Below the pieces are notes generated by a model. That model was given only the letters and a program-made list of their open reading frames with translations, did not search any database and had not been told where the DNA came from. Positions 1 to 7,168 of a DNA stretch of 14,773 nucleotides are shown here, piece by piece. Positions within the stretch are counted from its first letter, which is position 1. Each line of letters opens with the position of its first letter. The DNA is taken from contig JBBQXF010000117.1 in the NCBI GenBank assembly GCA_038209965.1, positions 1-14,773 of the forward strand. Reading direction: 5' to 3'. The translations under genes and the position numbers were made by a program. Source of the stretch: JALONO01 sp038209965 (lineage in GTDB: Bacteria; Bacteroidota; Bacteroidia; Cytophagales; Thermoflexibacteraceae).

Positions 1-516
1 ACTGCTTTGACCAAACAATACTTCGTACTTGGCCCGGTCGGCCGCTGGCCAACTGTACTCGTCGCGATAAGCCACTTGTGTGTTGCACAAATCCACCAAA
101 ACGAGACACAACCGCACTTTGCCCTTGAGCGAAGCATAAAACCGATTGAGATCGACGTAAGAGTCGCCCATTTTCAATTGATGGCTACTGCCGCCCGCTG
201 CCCGGCCAATGTGTTCGCGGCCAGAGAAATAAAACAGAATTACGTCATCAGACTTGTGGTTCATCCCAGCGATCAGTCTTTCCAGCCCCTCACCAGTAAA
301 TTCGTTGTCGGCAAGGATGTGGGCCTTGTGGGCCATTTTGGTAAACTGGACAATGGTATCGATCTCGGCTTGGATCCGTTCTTGGTTTTGCATGCGGCCA
401 TTGAGGGTGGCCCCATCTTGTTTATCGATCAACACCACCGAATGAAGGGTCGATTGTGCCAATCCGACCAAAGCAATGCAAAAAAACAGGCAAGTTGATA
501 TGATGATTTTTCTCAT
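1..516 (-). CDS. Caspase-fold (peptidase C14-like) secreted protein, C-terminus cut by window edge
   Basis: Reading leftwards from the ATG at 516-514, 172 codons stay open to the window edge, so the protein is incomplete at its C-terminus. Residues 1-21 form a signal peptide (basic start, hydrophobic core, ending GLAQ), which implies export. The mature part follows the order of caspase-family proteins: a first strand (SVVLID, 26-31), an alpha/beta segment to about residue 90, the strand DDVILFYFSG (90-99), and the strand LVLVDLCN (138-145) with the expected nucleophile Cys144. The usual His-bearing SGHG motif is altered: it reads S-G-R-E-H, so Arg100 sits in the His slot and the nearest His is 102. 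It may be a non-canonical peptidase or an inactive homologue. Family-level assignment is fairly sure; substrate and role are unknown. It lies on the same strand and downstream of the small gene at 772-1074. Confidence 0.72.
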   Translation of the reverse strand, partial: MRKIIISTCLFFCIALVGLAQSTLHSVVLIDKQDGATLNGRMQNQERIQAEIDTIVQFTKMAHKAHILADNEFTGEGLERLIAGMNHKSDDVILFYFSGREHIGRAAGGSSHQLKMGDSYVDLNRFYASLKGKVRLCLVLVDLCNTQVAYRDEYSWPAADRAKYEVLFGQSS

Positions 517-717
517 AATCTGGACACTCATCCCACGTAAAAGGAATATAGAAATAAGGTAAGCAAATAAGTAACTAGTTTTACCGGGGCAGCAACATGT
601 AGGTGAAGGGAGAACGAAAAAATGCGTAATAAATTTTGTGCAACTTGGCCCGAAAATACTCACTGGGCGAAGAGTAAAACAATCCGTATCAGTTAAACTA
701 CTGATGATAAACGAGTT

Positions 718-772
718 ATGTCTTTAAAATTTGACGTCCAAAAAAAATTTACCGCGTAAGGTTTAAAGACAT
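718..772. repeat. 11-bp perfect inverted repeat with long spacer
   Basis: ATGTCTTTAAA at 718-728 is the exact reverse complement of TTTAAAGACAT at 762-772, with a 33-base AT-rich spacer. It begins exactly at the stop codon of the small minus-strand gene (stop at 774-772). It could fold into a long-loop hairpin in that transcript, but no U-run follows the distal arm, so a normal intrinsic terminator is not supported. It could also be a protein-binding site or chance in AT-rich DNA. Confidence 0.4.
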
Positions 773-1074
773 TATGTATTTTTAGCGAAAGAAATCGAAT
801 GGCGATCAAAATTTCCCGTGCGCTCTTGCCACTGCATGATCAGCTCAAAAGTATTGGTTGATCGCTGATAGTCCAAGTAACCGGACTCGGCAATGGCCCC
901 GTTGAGTTCGTTTAGCCATTGCTTCTCTTGCGCCGTCGGCTGGGCAGGCAAAAAACTCACCAATTCATAGATGTCGTACAACTGGACGAACTGGACAAAA
1001 TCGATAATTTCGTACAACTCACAGAAAGCACGGTACTTGTCCAAGTGGTGCTGGTCATTCACTAAATTTTCCAT
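772..1074 (-). CDS. Small hypothetical protein, 100 aa
   Basis: ATG at 1074-1072 to TAA at 774-772, 100 residues. The frame stays open far upstream (to about 1587), but there it runs antisense to the TIM-barrel gene and reads like shadow translation; the ATG at 1074 is the first one outside that gene. The protein is acidic and aromatic-rich (VQFVQLYDIYELVSFLP around 33-49) with no signal peptide or membrane segment, and looks helical and cytoplasmic. Its codon mix (gcc, cag, ttg, gac) matches neighbouring real genes. I do not recognise a family. It is divergent from the TIM-barrel gene across 144 bp and upstream of, and codirectional with, the caspase-like gene (255 bp gap). Existence likely, function unknown. 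Confidence 0.6.
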   Translation of the reverse strand: MENLVNDQHHLDKYRAFCELYEIIDFVQFVQLYDIYELVSFLPAQPTAQEKQWLNELNGAIAESGYLDYQRSTNTFELIMQWQERTGNFDRHSISFAKNT

Positions 1075-1218
1075 ACGGGCATTGATTGTTGATCTTCCAC
1101 AGGATTCAATTGCGAGGTGGAAACATGAATTGGCGAAAAAAGTTTTAGTTTTCCGTTGACAATCGGCCAAAGTTGGTCGGCCCGGTAGTCTTGAACCACC
1201 CATTAACCACTTATCAAT

Positions 1219-2148
1219 ATGAGCGAAAACATCAACCGCCGTACTTTCGTCCACCATTTGGGCGCTTTGGCCGCTGCCTCGGCCCTCCCGCTGAGCACTT
1301 TGGCGGCTTCCTTGCCCAAAAAATCCAAATACAAACTTGGTTATGCCTCCATTACTTGGGGCGGGGAATTCGCGACAGCCCTCAAAGAAATCAGTGCGCT
1401 GGGGTTCAAGGCCATCCAGATTTCTGGCTCCACCCACAATGCGTTCAAGGACAAACCCGATGCCTTGATTGCCTTGGTGCAAGCCTCGGGCCTCAAGGTC
1501 CCAATCTCGTCGGGTGGCAACCTGCGCATTGAACGGGAGGCAAAAATGCCCGCTTGGGATTCGGTCTGGGCAGTGGCCAAGCTCCACAGCAAACTGCCCG
1601 GGGCCAAGCTCCTACAAGTGACCAACGGCAGCAAGCCCAAGGATCGAAAGCCGACTCCCGAAGAGTTGAAGGAATTGGCGCTGCAAATGAACGAACTGGG
1701 CCGCCGGACCAAGGGCGAACTCGATCTTGATCTGGTCTATCACAACCACATGAACCAACTGGGCGAAACCCCGAACGAAGTGGACGCGATCTTACAAAGT
1801 TGCGATCCGCGCTATGTATCGTTCCTGCTCGATATTGCCCACTACCAATGGGGCGGGGGCGATCCGGTCAAGGCATTGGAACAGTACAAAAGCCTGATTA
1901 AAGTGATCCACCTCAAAGATTTGGCCCAAGTGCCCGGTGGCGAGGCCAAAGCGCTCCAATTTGTCGAGCTGGGGCAAGGCAACTTGGATTTGGCCGGGAT
2001 TTTTGCCAAAATGGACAGCACCGGGTTTCGGGGCTGGGCCATTATCGAGATTGACGGCGTGCCCAAAGGTTCGGGCCGCACACCGCTGCAATGCGCCGAA
2101 ATTTGCAAAAAGTACTTGACCGAGAAATTGGATCTTAAAATTGGCTGA
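1219..2148 (+). CDS. Tat-exported sugar phosphate isomerase/epimerase-like TIM-barrel protein
   Basis: This 309-residue protein starts with a twin-arginine signal (NRRTF at 6-10, then an Ala-rich hydrophobic stretch to about residue 31), so it is probably exported folded to the periplasm or anchored there. The rest is a xylose-isomerase-like TIM barrel (AP endonuclease 2 superfamily). It has a first strand YKLGYASITWGGE (38-50), the characteristic YHNH motif (174-177), LDIAH with Asp205, IHLKD with His231, the ELGQGNLD segment typical of this family (250-257), and IIEID with Glu277. Asp205, His231 and Glu277 are probable metal ligands by family analogy. Secreted Bacteroidota members are usually linked to sugar or keto-sugar metabolism; the substrate here cannot be read from sequence. 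Nothing nearby points to a carbohydrate locus. It converges with the phosphatase gene 71 bp downstream. Confidence 0.85.
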   Translation: MSENINRRTFVHHLGALAAASALPLSTLAASLPKKSKYKLGYASITWGGEFATALKEISALGFKAIQISGSTHNAFKDKPDALIALVQASGLKVPISSGGNLRIEREAKMPAWDSVWAVAKLHSKLPGAKLLQVTNGSKPKDRKPTPEELKELALQMNELGRRTKGELDLDLVYHNHMNQLGETPNEVDAILQSCDPRYVSFLLDIAHYQWGGGDPVKALEQYKSLIKVIHLKDLAQVPGGEAKALQFVELGQGNLDLAGIFAKMDSTGFRGWAIIEIDGVPKGSGRTPLQCAEICKKYLTEKLDLKIG

Positions 2149-2219
2149 GCAAACGGCACCATTTCTAGCCGTTAAAGTCATTTTATCGGTCATTTTAGGT
2201 GTTTGACCAATCTTTGGTG

Positions 2220-4403
2220 CTACACCTCAATGCCCAACATGGTAATGTCATCGCGCTGGGGCGCACCTTGGGCGAACTCTTGCTGGGCTGCCAGCAAGAG
2301 TTCATGTTGTTGGCCGAGGTTGAGGTCTCCGTTGGCTTCCAGCAATGACTTGAACAATTGCCGACCAAATTTCTGGCGGTTGGGATTATTTTGATCCATG
2401 TAGCCATCGGTGAAAAGATAAAACCGATCACCGGGCTGGAGCATCAAATGCTGAACGGTGAAATGGGCCTGATCAGCCCCGCCTAATCCACCACCGATGC
2501 TTTTGCGGTCGCCGGGCAACACAGCAGCCCGCCGCTCGCCTTTCTTTACGTACCAGAGCGGCCGCCGGGCACCGCTAAACTCGATTTGCAGCCCTTCTCC
2601 CGTGCGGGTAAAGGCACAAAGGGCCATGTCCATGCCGTCCAAGTTGCGGCCCAGCAAATTGCCCACTTGTTTGAGGGCCAACTTCACTTGGGCATCCAAC
2701 TGAGTCAAAATATCGGCAGTGCTCCTGATTTTTTCCTGAGTGACGATTTCGTTCAAGATCGAGTTGCCGATCATGGACATGAAGGCCCCCGGCACGCCGT
2801 GGCCCGTGCAATCGACCACGGCAAGAAACTGCTTGCCATTGCCAGGCTCGGCAAGCCAATAAAAATCGCCACTGACAATGTCCTTGGGTTGAAACAAAAT
2901 AAAATAATCGGCAAAAATCCGTTGAAAATCCGCTTTGTGGGGCAAAATGGACGCTTGGATCGTTTCGGCGTAGCGAATGGAATCGGTCATTTTCTGCTTT
3001 TGGGCTTCCACCGTGCGGAGGGTATCCTGCAACATTTCCCGGTTGGTGTCCAGTTCTTCCATGTTTTGCCGCAGCTCTTCCTCGATAGTGAGCAGTTCTT
3101 CGTTCTTTTCGCGCAGCTCGGCCGTTTGTAGGGCTACCTCCCGTTCCAGCATTTCCTTCTGCTGCTCCACCAACCGCCGCCGGGCCTCTTTTTCAACTTC
3201 CATTTCTTGGCGCATTTGGTTAATGCGGAAGAACAAACCAGTGGAAAACAAAAATATTTGGGCGATCCGGCCCAGATTGGTGCCATAACTCAGCAGGAAC
3301 CGGGAATCAATGATTTGCAGCAGGGAAGCCAAAAACAGCAAACTGCCCAATAAGTACGCACTAGTAGCTAGGACATAGTATTTGGCGGGTTGGTAGCCCC
3401 GGTACCAAACGATGCACGATATCACAAAGGTGAAAGGGGTCAGGATCAACGACACTAGGGCCATCAGCGGGATTGGCCACTGATTGAACCCATAAATGAC
3501 CAGCAACATAGCCACCATCAGCCCCATCAACCCTAGTACCGCGTAATCGGCCCAGCGTATCACTCGCTTCAGGGCCAAAAATTGTCGGGTGAACTGCAAA
3601 AACGCGAAGTGGCCAAGGATAGAACTGGTGAAATAGACATAAGTATAATCCATCCCAGTAATGGCATTGTACACAAAATCGAGCGAACTGGCGGTGGCGA
3701 CCGTGCTCACGCCCAAATACAGGGAAAAGTACAAATAGCTTTGATCCCGGACATGGAAATAGAGCACAAAACTGTAGAATGCCATGATCAGCACCAACCC
3801 TAGATAAAAACCATTAAACACCTTGGCCTCCTCGTTGGTAGCCAGTAAATTGGCTTCGGTCTTTGCTGTAATCGCATATATCCGCTTGAAAAAAGCCTTC
3901 TGCTGAATATTTTGGGGCCGTTGCTGTTGCACCCTTAAGTAATAGGTTTGGGTTTGCCCGGGCGGCAGCAGCAGCGGAAGGGCCATCAATTCACCCAATG
4001 AGTAGCGCAATTTAGTTGGTTCAGTATCAATACCTTCCTTCCAACTGTGCACCACACCGCTCGCATGAACGATGTAAAGTTCGACCGAATCGAATTGGTT
4101 GAACAAGTCCAGCACCAGGGCACTGTCCGGGCTTTGGTTGTGCAACTGAAACCGCAACCAGCCCGTCTCGGATCCATCGGCCAGAAAGTGGGGCAAAGAA
4201 GCGTAAGGAGCAAACTGGGGAGCGTATTTGCTGGACGATACCTGGGCAAAATCCAATTTGCCCGAAGGATCGGCCAAGGCTTGGCATAAGGGCAACAGTC
4301 TTAATGCTCCACCCCGGTACACGAGCGGGGGCTGCGCCGTTATATCACCAGCTGATAGCAGGAGCGCAATGCAAAAAGCAAGCGATAAATAGTTGATTTT
4401 CAT
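2220..4403 (-). CDS. 7TM-DISM receptor with SpoIIE-type PP2C Ser/Thr phosphatase domain
   Basis: This 727-residue membrane signalling protein has a signal peptide at 1-23 (ending TAQ). An extracytoplasmic beta-rich domain of the 7TMR-DISMED2 type follows, about 30-165, with GWLRFQLHNQS and a YYLRVQ strand. About seven hydrophobic helices span 195-395 (7TMR-DISM_7TM). A long charged coiled coil covers about 395-472. The SpoIIE/PP2C phosphatase domain runs from about 475 to 727. Its motifs are intact: VSGDFYWL (510-517), VDCTGHGVPGAFMS (530-543, Asp531), DGMDMAL (589-595), FTDGYMDQ (664-671, Asp666) and RDDITML (717-723). Family knowledge suggests an external ligand controls dephosphorylation of a Ser/Thr-phosphorylated protein such as an anti-sigma-factor antagonist or STAS protein; no such partner is encoded here. 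It diverges from the TPR histidine kinase at 4895. Confidence 0.93.
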   Translation of the reverse strand: MKINYLSLAFCIALLLSAGDITAQPPLVYRGGALRLLPLCQALADPSGKLDFAQVSSSKYAPQFAPYASLPHFLADGSETGWLRFQLHNQSPDSALVLDLFNQFDSVELYIVHASGVVHSWKEGIDTEPTKLRYSLGELMALPLLLPPGQTQTYYLRVQQQRPQNIQQKAFFKRIYAITAKTEANLLATNEEAKVFNGFYLGLVLIMAFYSFVLYFHVRDQSYLYFSLYLGVSTVATASSLDFVYNAITGMDYTYVYFTSSILGHFAFLQFTRQFLALKRVIRWADYAVLGLMGLMVAMLLVIYGFNQWPIPLMALVSLILTPFTFVISCIVWYRGYQPAKYYVLATSAYLLGSLLFLASLLQIIDSRFLLSYGTNLGRIAQIFLFSTGLFFRINQMRQEMEVEKEARRRLVEQQKEMLEREVALQTAELREKNEELLTIEEELRQNMEELDTNREMLQDTLRTVEAQKQKMTDSIRYAETIQASILPHKADFQRIFADYFILFQPKDIVSGDFYWLAEPGNGKQFLAVVDCTGHGVPGAFMSMIGNSILNEIVTQEKIRSTADILTQLDAQVKLALKQVGNLLGRNLDGMDMALCAFTRTGEGLQIEFSGARRPLWYVKKGERRAAVLPGDRKSIGGGLGGADQAHFTVQHLMLQPGDRFYLFTDGYMDQNNPNRQKFGRQLFKSLLEANGDLNLGQQHELLLAAQQEFAQGAPQRDDITMLGIEV

Positions 4404-4669
4404 CTAAATAGCAAGGCTAACAATCAAAGGAAGCTGTTTACTTAAGGGGATAAAGCCTCACGGGCAAAGATTAGACCATAAATCTGCACTTGGCTAGCTG
4501 TTCGGCTCCTCCGTCAGCTTAGTTGGCCCACTTTGGCCAAGATTAAAATGGTTCGCAATTATTTTTGCTTTATTGGGCCAAACAGTACATCGGATCGGGC
4601 GTGCGCAATGGCACATTGGTGACTTTATTGGTATCATTTACTGGCAAAGAGTTAGATTTGTAATTGGCG

Positions 4670-4699
4670 TTGGACTGTCTCGGGTCATTTTTAGTTTTG
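4670..4699 (+). promoter_or_regulatory. Putative Bacteroidota-type promoter for the TPR histidine kinase
   Basis: TTG at 4670-4672, a 19-base spacer, then TAGTTTTG at 4692-4699. This fits the Bacteroidota pattern (-33 TTTG, about 19 bp, -7 TAnnTTTG) except for the first base of the -33 box. A start of transcription just after 4700 would leave a leader of about 190 nt before the kinase ATG. Other exact -7-like boxes at 4560-4567 and 4653-4660 are alternatives with poorer spacing. Confidence 0.35.
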
Positions 4700-4726
4700 G
4701 CTTTTACAGATTGGCCCATTTTTATA

Positions 4727-4764
4727 CAAAAGGCTTTTGCCAAATTTATGGTAATTGCCTTTTG
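4727..4764. repeat. 8-bp inverted repeat in the kinase leader region
   Basis: CAAAAGGC (4727-4734) and GCCTTTTG (4757-4764) are exact reverse complements separated by 22 bases. They lie downstream of the putative promoter and about 130 bp before the kinase start, so they could be a leader hairpin or an operator. Evidence is only the repeat. Confidence 0.3.
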
Positions 4765-4894
4765 ATCAGCGATTAAATCGGATTTATTGGATATCAGTCT
4801 ATTTTAAGGGATTTTTTAGTGCCACATACTTATTTTCCTTGTTTTTCGTTAAATCAAGTCATATAGAGGTTTAACTAGCGATTATCTTACATTG

Positions 4895-7117
4895 ATGAAA
4901 CATTGGTTGATTTTTACGGGGCTATTTTTAATGTCAACCCACTTGTTGGCCCAATCCCGGGTAGTGGATAGCCTGTCCACTTTATTGGCAGCGGCCAAAA
5001 CCGATGCGGCCAAAGCTCCTTTCGTTGCAGATTTGGCGCTTCACTATGTCTTCAACCGGGCCGACAGCGCCCTGTTTTTTGCCCAATGGGGCCTCCGCTT
5101 GAGCACCCGGCCCGAAAGTGGGTTGAACCCTTACCCTTTTTACAATGTGATGGGTTTGATCGAGAACAACCGGGGCAATTATGGCCAGGCCATCGCCTAC
5201 CACCACCGAGCGATTGAGCAGGCCCAACAGCACAACAACGAACTTGATCTGGCCCGGTCGTACAATAACCTTGCAACCGTTTACAGCAATCAGGGCAATA
5301 ACCACCGGAGCTTACAATATTATCTCGAATCGCAAAAAATATATGAAAAACACAACCACCCCAACCAACACGCCCTCACCCTCAATATTGGATTAATCTA
5401 TCAATTCTTACAACAGTACGAAAAAGCCAAAATACAACTTTTCAAGGCTTTGGCCGGCAACCGACACCAAAAAGCCAAACGGGGCGAGGCCATGTCACTT
5501 TACAACATTGGCTATTACCACCAAGAGAACCTATCCACGGATTCGGCCCTTTGGTATTACCAGCAGGCTGGTGCCATGTTCAAAGACATGGGGCAACAAC
5601 AGACCCTGGCCAGGTTGTACAAAAACAGTGGAAAATTGTTGGCCCTCAAAGGTAAGTACGAACAAGCCCAGCAAACCCTTGACCAAGGTTTTGCCCTGAC
5701 CCTCGTCACCCAAGACCGCAAGACCCGTTCCCAGCTATTGACTGAAATGGCCAGCCTCCAGATGAAGCAGGAGCACTGGGCCAAAGCCGATGAACTGGCC
5801 AAACAAGCCTTGGAACTGGCCAAAGAGATAAACAGTCCCAAAGAGATAGAAGAGGCCGCCCTGATCTTAACTACCGTAAGCGAGACCAAAAAAGACTTCG
5901 GCAGTGCCCTTAAGTTCTACCGCATTGCCCAAGCGGCCAAAGACTCGGTCGAAAACGTTGAACGGCAAAAATTGATCTTTGCCCTTCAAGGCGACTACGA
6001 AATTCAAACCCAGCAGGCAAAAATCAATTTGCTCAACAAAGACAAAGAATTACAGGCCGTGCAGGCCGACAGACGGGAACAAATGATTGCGCTGCTGGAG
6101 CAAGATGCCGAAATCAAGCAAGGCGAAATTGCCTACCAAGGGTTTTTGCTCGTGAAAGAAAAAGAGCACCAACGGTTGGACAGTCTGGGCCACAAACGAG
6201 ATTTGGACAACCAACTGGCCATTGCCAAATTACAAAGAACCGAGTATAGCCTCCAAAAAGCCCAGCTCCAACGCAGCCAAGCGGAAGTTGTGCAGAAAAA
6301 CTACCAACGCAACACTTTGATCGGTGGAGTGGCATCATTGCTCATTTTGTTGGTCGGGCTGGTGGCCGCCATCCGCCAAAAGCAACAGGCCAACCTAATG
6401 CTCAACCGCCAAAAGGAAGAATTGGCCAAGCTCAACACCACCAAAGACAAACTTTTCTCGATAGTGGCCCATGATCTGCGGAGTCCTTTTCAGGGCCTCA
6501 AATGGACCATGGAACTGCTCGAGCAACAGGACATCTCCCAAGCAGATTTTTTGCAGCTCACCAAACAGCTCAAGGGCAATGTGGAAACCCTGAGCGACAA
6601 CTTGAACAACCTGCTGATTTGGGCCACGTCCCAAATGAAAGGGATCCGGCCACAACCGGGCCAGTTGCTGATCAGTGCCGAAACTGGGGCCGTGCTCGAA
6701 CTCTATGCTGGGCCGGCCGCTGGCAAAAAACTCCAACTCTCGACCCAAGTGCCAGATGATGTGCGGGTTTGGGCCGACCGCGATCATTTGCGGCTGGTAC
6801 TGCGCAACTTGGTCAACAATGCCATTAAATTTAGCACTGTGGGCGGGCAAGTGAGTGTGTCTTGTGAGGTCTTGGCCAAGTCCGTGCGGGTGTCGGTGGC
6901 CGATACTGGGATGGGCATCGCTCCGCAAGAAACCAAAAACCTGTTCCAACCAGGCAACAAAATCAGCAAAACAGGCACTGCCGATGAAAAAGGAGTCGGC
7001 CTGGGCTTGATGCTGTGCCAAGAATTTTTGCAGGCCAATGGCGGCCATATTTGGGTAGAGAGCGAACTTGGCCAAGGCAGCGTCTTCACTTTTGAACTAC
7101 CCATTGAGCAAAACTAG
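4895..7117 (+). CDS. TPR / coiled-coil membrane histidine kinase
   Basis: I start at the ATG at 4895 (740 aa); a TTG directly before it (4892) is in frame but unneeded. Residues 1-20 form a signal peptide ending LLAQ. About 25-350 is helical TPR repeats (for example SYNNLATVYSNQGN at 122-135, and a Tyr/Asn/Ala-rich repeat around 200-215), so the sensor lies outside the cytoplasmic membrane. A coiled coil runs about 350-472 and one membrane helix about 474-495. Then comes a HisKA domain with H-box FSIVAHDLRSP (phosphoacceptor His526) and NLLIWA (about residue 570). The HATPase_c domain has N-box NLVNNAIKFS (638-647), G1 DTGMGI (670-675) and G2 GVGLGL (700-705). No receiver domain is fused and no response regulator is encoded nearby, so its partner is elsewhere. 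All catalytic boxes look intact. It diverges from the SpoIIE phosphatase gene. Confidence 0.93.
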   Translation: MKHWLIFTGLFLMSTHLLAQSRVVDSLSTLLAAAKTDAAKAPFVADLALHYVFNRADSALFFAQWGLRLSTRPESGLNPYPFYNVMGLIENNRGNYGQAIAYHHRAIEQAQQHNNELDLARSYNNLATVYSNQGNNHRSLQYYLESQKIYEKHNHPNQHALTLNIGLIYQFLQQYEKAKIQLFKALAGNRHQKAKRGEAMSLYNIGYYHQENLSTDSALWYYQQAGAMFKDMGQQQTLARLYKNSGKLLALKGKYEQAQQTLDQGFALTLVTQDRKTRSQLLTEMASLQMKQEHWAKADELAKQALELAKEINSPKEIEEAALILTTVSETKKDFGSALKFYRIAQAAKDSVENVERQKLIFALQGDYEIQTQQAKINLLNKDKELQAVQADRREQMIALLEQDAEIKQGEIAYQGFLLVKEKEHQRLDSLGHKRDLDNQLAIAKLQRTEYSLQKAQLQRSQAEVVQKNYQRNTLIGGVASLLILLVGLVAAIRQKQQANLMLNRQKEELAKLNTTKDKLFSIVAHDLRSPFQGLKWTMELLEQQDISQADFLQLTKQLKGNVETLSDNLNNLLIWATSQMKGIRPQPGQLLISAETGAVLELYAGPAAGKKLQLSTQVPDDVRVWADRDHLRLVLRNLVNNAIKFSTVGGQVSVSCEVLAKSVRVSVADTGMGIAPQETKNLFQPGNKISKTGTADEKGVGLGLMLCQEFLQANGGHIWVESELGQGSVFTFELPIEQN

Positions 7118-7141
7118 CACTGGGAATTTTGCCCAAATCCC

Positions 7142-7149
7142 TATCTTTG
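7142..7149 (+). promoter_or_regulatory. Putative -7 box (TAnnTTTG) ahead of murB
   Basis: TATCTTTG is an exact match to the Bacteroidota -7 consensus. It sits 20-26 bp before the two possible murB starts, inside the 51-bp gap after the kinase stop. I find no good -33 TTTG at 19 bp spacing, so the promoter is only half supported. If used, the murB leader would be under about 20 nt. Confidence 0.4.
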
Positions 7150-7168
7150 CCGCCTTACCAACCCTCCT

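Larger units (their letters stand above)
4404..4894. other. 491-bp intergenic region between divergent signalling genes
   Basis: No convincing gene lies here. A 67-codon frame with a TTG start (4573-4776, plus) looks spurious. The plus strand has three exact matches to TAnnTTTG, at 4560-4567, 4653-4660 and 4692-4699. On the minus strand a one-mismatch version (AATCTTTG, 4472-4465) lies about 60 bp before the phosphatase start. An 8-bp inverted repeat lies at 4727-4734/4757-4764. The region is more AT-rich than the flanking genes and probably holds promoters for both. Confidence 0.5.

Noticed and set aside
7..498. 163-codon plus-strand frame
   Set aside because: It is antisense to the caspase-like gene, which has a signal peptide and family motifs; the plus frame has none.
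1075..1587. Upstream extension of the 100-aa minus-strand frame to a 271-residue protein
   Set aside because: The extra part runs antisense to the well-supported TIM-barrel gene and to its 5' region, and has no protein-like pattern; the ATG at 1074 gives a sensible product.
2152..2173. AACGGC/GCCGTT hairpin between convergent genes
   Set aside because: Only a 6-bp stem with a 10-base loop and no U-run on either side; too weak for a terminator call. The nearby direct repeat GTCATTTTA (2177-2185, 2189-2197) is short and unsupported as functional.
4573..4776. 67-codon plus-strand frame with TTG start in the intergenic region
   Set aside because: Unusual composition rich in Ile, Phe, Tyr and Gly, no homology I recognise, and it covers promoter-like sequences.
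4892..4894. TTG as start of the histidine kinase
   Set aside because: The ATG immediately following gives a normal signal peptide; one extra residue from a weak start is unnecessary.
6395..7075. 226-codon minus-strand frame
   Set aside because: Antisense to the kinase catalytic domains, whose motifs are intact; a typical shadow frame.
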